Of a stretch of DNA of 6,706 bases, positions 5,995 to 6,706 are shown in pieces. How positions within the stretch are numbered: the first letter of the stretch is position 1; each line of letters starts with the position of its first letter. The notes below the pieces were generated by a model. That model ran no database searches and was not told the origin of the DNA. It saw nothing but the letters and a program-made list of their open reading frames with translations. The DNA lies in assembly GCA_017476305.1 (NCBI GenBank), contig JAFVAA010000396.1, positions 1 to 6,706 of the forward strand, written 5' to 3'. A program made the position numbers and the translations under genes. The DNA is from Lachnospiraceae bacterium. Its GTDB lineage: Bacteria; Bacillota; Clostridia; Lachnospirales; Lachnospiraceae.

Positions 5995-6706
5995 ATGAAA
6001 AAGTTTAATACAACAGGTGTCTGTATACCGGCAAAGCATTATATGGTAAATATTGATGAGCGTTTGAAGCAGATCAAGGGGATGATTGATGAGGGGGATT
6101 ATTTTGTCATCAACAGGGCGAGGCAGTATGGGAAGACGACGACGCTGACGGCTTTGAAAAAATATCTGGCAGAGGATTATCTGGTCATTAGTTTGGATTT
6201 TCAAGAAATGGGAAGTGCAGATTTTGCTACGGAGAATAATTTTGTGCAGGCGTTTTGTGGGCTGCTTATGCAGGAAACGGAGGGATTTCTAAAAATTCCG
6301 GAAAAAATAGAGAAACAAATTTATGAATATTTTGCAGGTAAGGTTCTGAATGTGACTTTGCATCGGTTTTTTATGATGCTTAGAGAGTGGTGTGCCATAT
6401 CGGAGAAAAAAATTGTACTTTTGATTGACGAGGTGGACAGTGCGTCGAATAATCAGGTTTTTTTAGATTTTCTGGCACAGCTTCGGGCGGGATATATCGC
6501 AAGAGATACCAAAGAGCTTCCTGCTTTTCAATCCGTGATTCTTGTCGGAGTAACAGACATCAGATATTTAAAAAGTAAAATCAGGGAGGAAGAACAGGTA
6601 AAGGTAAACAGCCAACGAACGTACACGTTCGTTTGGAACATAGCAGCAGATTTTCAGATTGATATGAGCCTTTCTGCAGAGGGCATCCGGGGGATGTTAG
6701 AGGAAT
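5995..6706 (+). CDS. AAA-like ATPase, possible C-terminal nuclease family (partial, runs off the window)
   Basis: The first 237 codons of an AAA-like P-loop ATPase with no stop before the window end. It opens with FNTTGVCIPAKHYMVNIDER, typical of a family frequent in Clostridia and Bacteroidetes. The Walker A-type loop is RQYGKTT at 43-49 with K47, Walker B is LLIDEVD with D145 and E146, and ILVGVTD at 182-188 is sensor-like. Full-length relatives are often over 500 residues, and related families carry a PD-(D/E)xK nuclease domain at the C-terminus; that part would lie outside this window. The function is poorly known; mobile or defence roles are suspected. ATG 5995 is preceded by a GGGGTGA-type site about 9 nt upstream, and an in-frame TGA at 5974 rules out a longer start. 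Residues 207-213 (QRTYTFV) interrupt the usual NSPWNIAADF segment and come from a palindrome at 6614-6633. The frame stays open across it. Confidence 0.85.
   Translation, partial: MKKFNTTGVCIPAKHYMVNIDERLKQIKGMIDEGDYFVINRARQYGKTTTLTALKKYLAEDYLVISLDFQEMGSADFATENNFVQAFCGLLMQETEGFLKIPEKIEKQIYEYFAGKVLNVTLHRFFMMLREWCAISEKKIVLLIDEVDSASNNQVFLDFLAQLRAGYIARDTKELPAFQSVILVGVTDIRYLKSKIREEEQVKVNSQRTYTFVWNIAADFQIDMSLSAEGIRGMLEE
6614..6633. repeat. 20-bp palindrome inserted in frame in the AAA-like ATPase gene
   Basis: AACGAACGTACACGTTCGTT consists of perfect 9-bp arms (6614-6622 and 6625-6633) around AC. It encodes most of QRTYTFV between Asn-Ser (205-206) and Trp-Asn (214-215), where relatives of this family as I recall them have a single proline. 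The net gain would be 18 bases, keeping the frame. Confidence 0.75.

Noticed and set aside
6616..6631. LexA/SOS box (CGAAC-N4-GTTCG) within the palindrome
   Set aside because: The spacing between CGAAC and GTTCG is 6 rather than 4, and the site is deep inside a coding region.
1..6706. CRISPR arrays, tRNA or rRNA genes, transposases or integrases
   Set aside because: No regularly spaced direct repeats, no tRNA-like cloverleaf and no transposase or recombinase motifs were seen in any frame.

Overview
The window looks like chromosomal DNA of a gut-type Lachnospiraceae or related Clostridia (Firmicutes). The support is indirect: purine-rich coding strands, AGGAGG-like ribosome binding sites before nearly every gene, moderately low GC, a lipoprotein galactanase for plant pectin side chains, and an AAA-like ATPase family common in these anaerobes. 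No rRNA or marker gene is present, so the assignment is an inference. Every supported gene is on the + strand.

Left part (1-2686): three closely spaced, apparently ordinary genes. They are a DUF89/ARMT1-like metal-dependent phosphatase (47-889), a fusion of a DUF3237 domain with an alpha/beta hydrolase (913-2046), and a small membrane-anchored protein with an HExxH zinc-protease motif (2072-2686). Gaps of about 25 nt or less suggest one transcript. In the first three genes the ribosome binding site points to a start downstream of the longest reading frame.

Middle (2687-4160): a lipoprotein GH53 endo-beta-1,4-galactanase interrupted by one in-frame TGA at 3738-3740. The reading frame continues intact for 139 more codons. 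The stop lies between the two catalytic glutamates, so the first product alone should be inactive. It is either a fresh nonsense mutation, a sequencing error, or, less likely, a readthrough site.

Right part (4161-5994): an AT-richer accessory stretch with signs of decay. It holds the N-terminal nuclease-like domain of a much larger restriction/methylase protein (4249-4653), a frameshifted gene remnant (4635-4853), and an intact blasticidin-S/cytidine deaminase-like gene (4880-5272). Next come a small possible ORF overlapping a nested set of inverted repeats (5298-5432) and two translationally coupled small genes of unknown function (5453-5952).

Right edge (5995-6706): the first 237 codons of an AAA-like ATPase that runs off the window. 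A 20-bp palindrome sits in frame inside a normally conserved Asn-Ser-Pro-Trp-Asn motif of this protein. The most noteworthy signals are the GH53 stop codon, this palindromic insertion, the nested hairpins at 5334-5407, and the unusual DUF3237-hydrolase fusion. I did not find a clear, complete new system.
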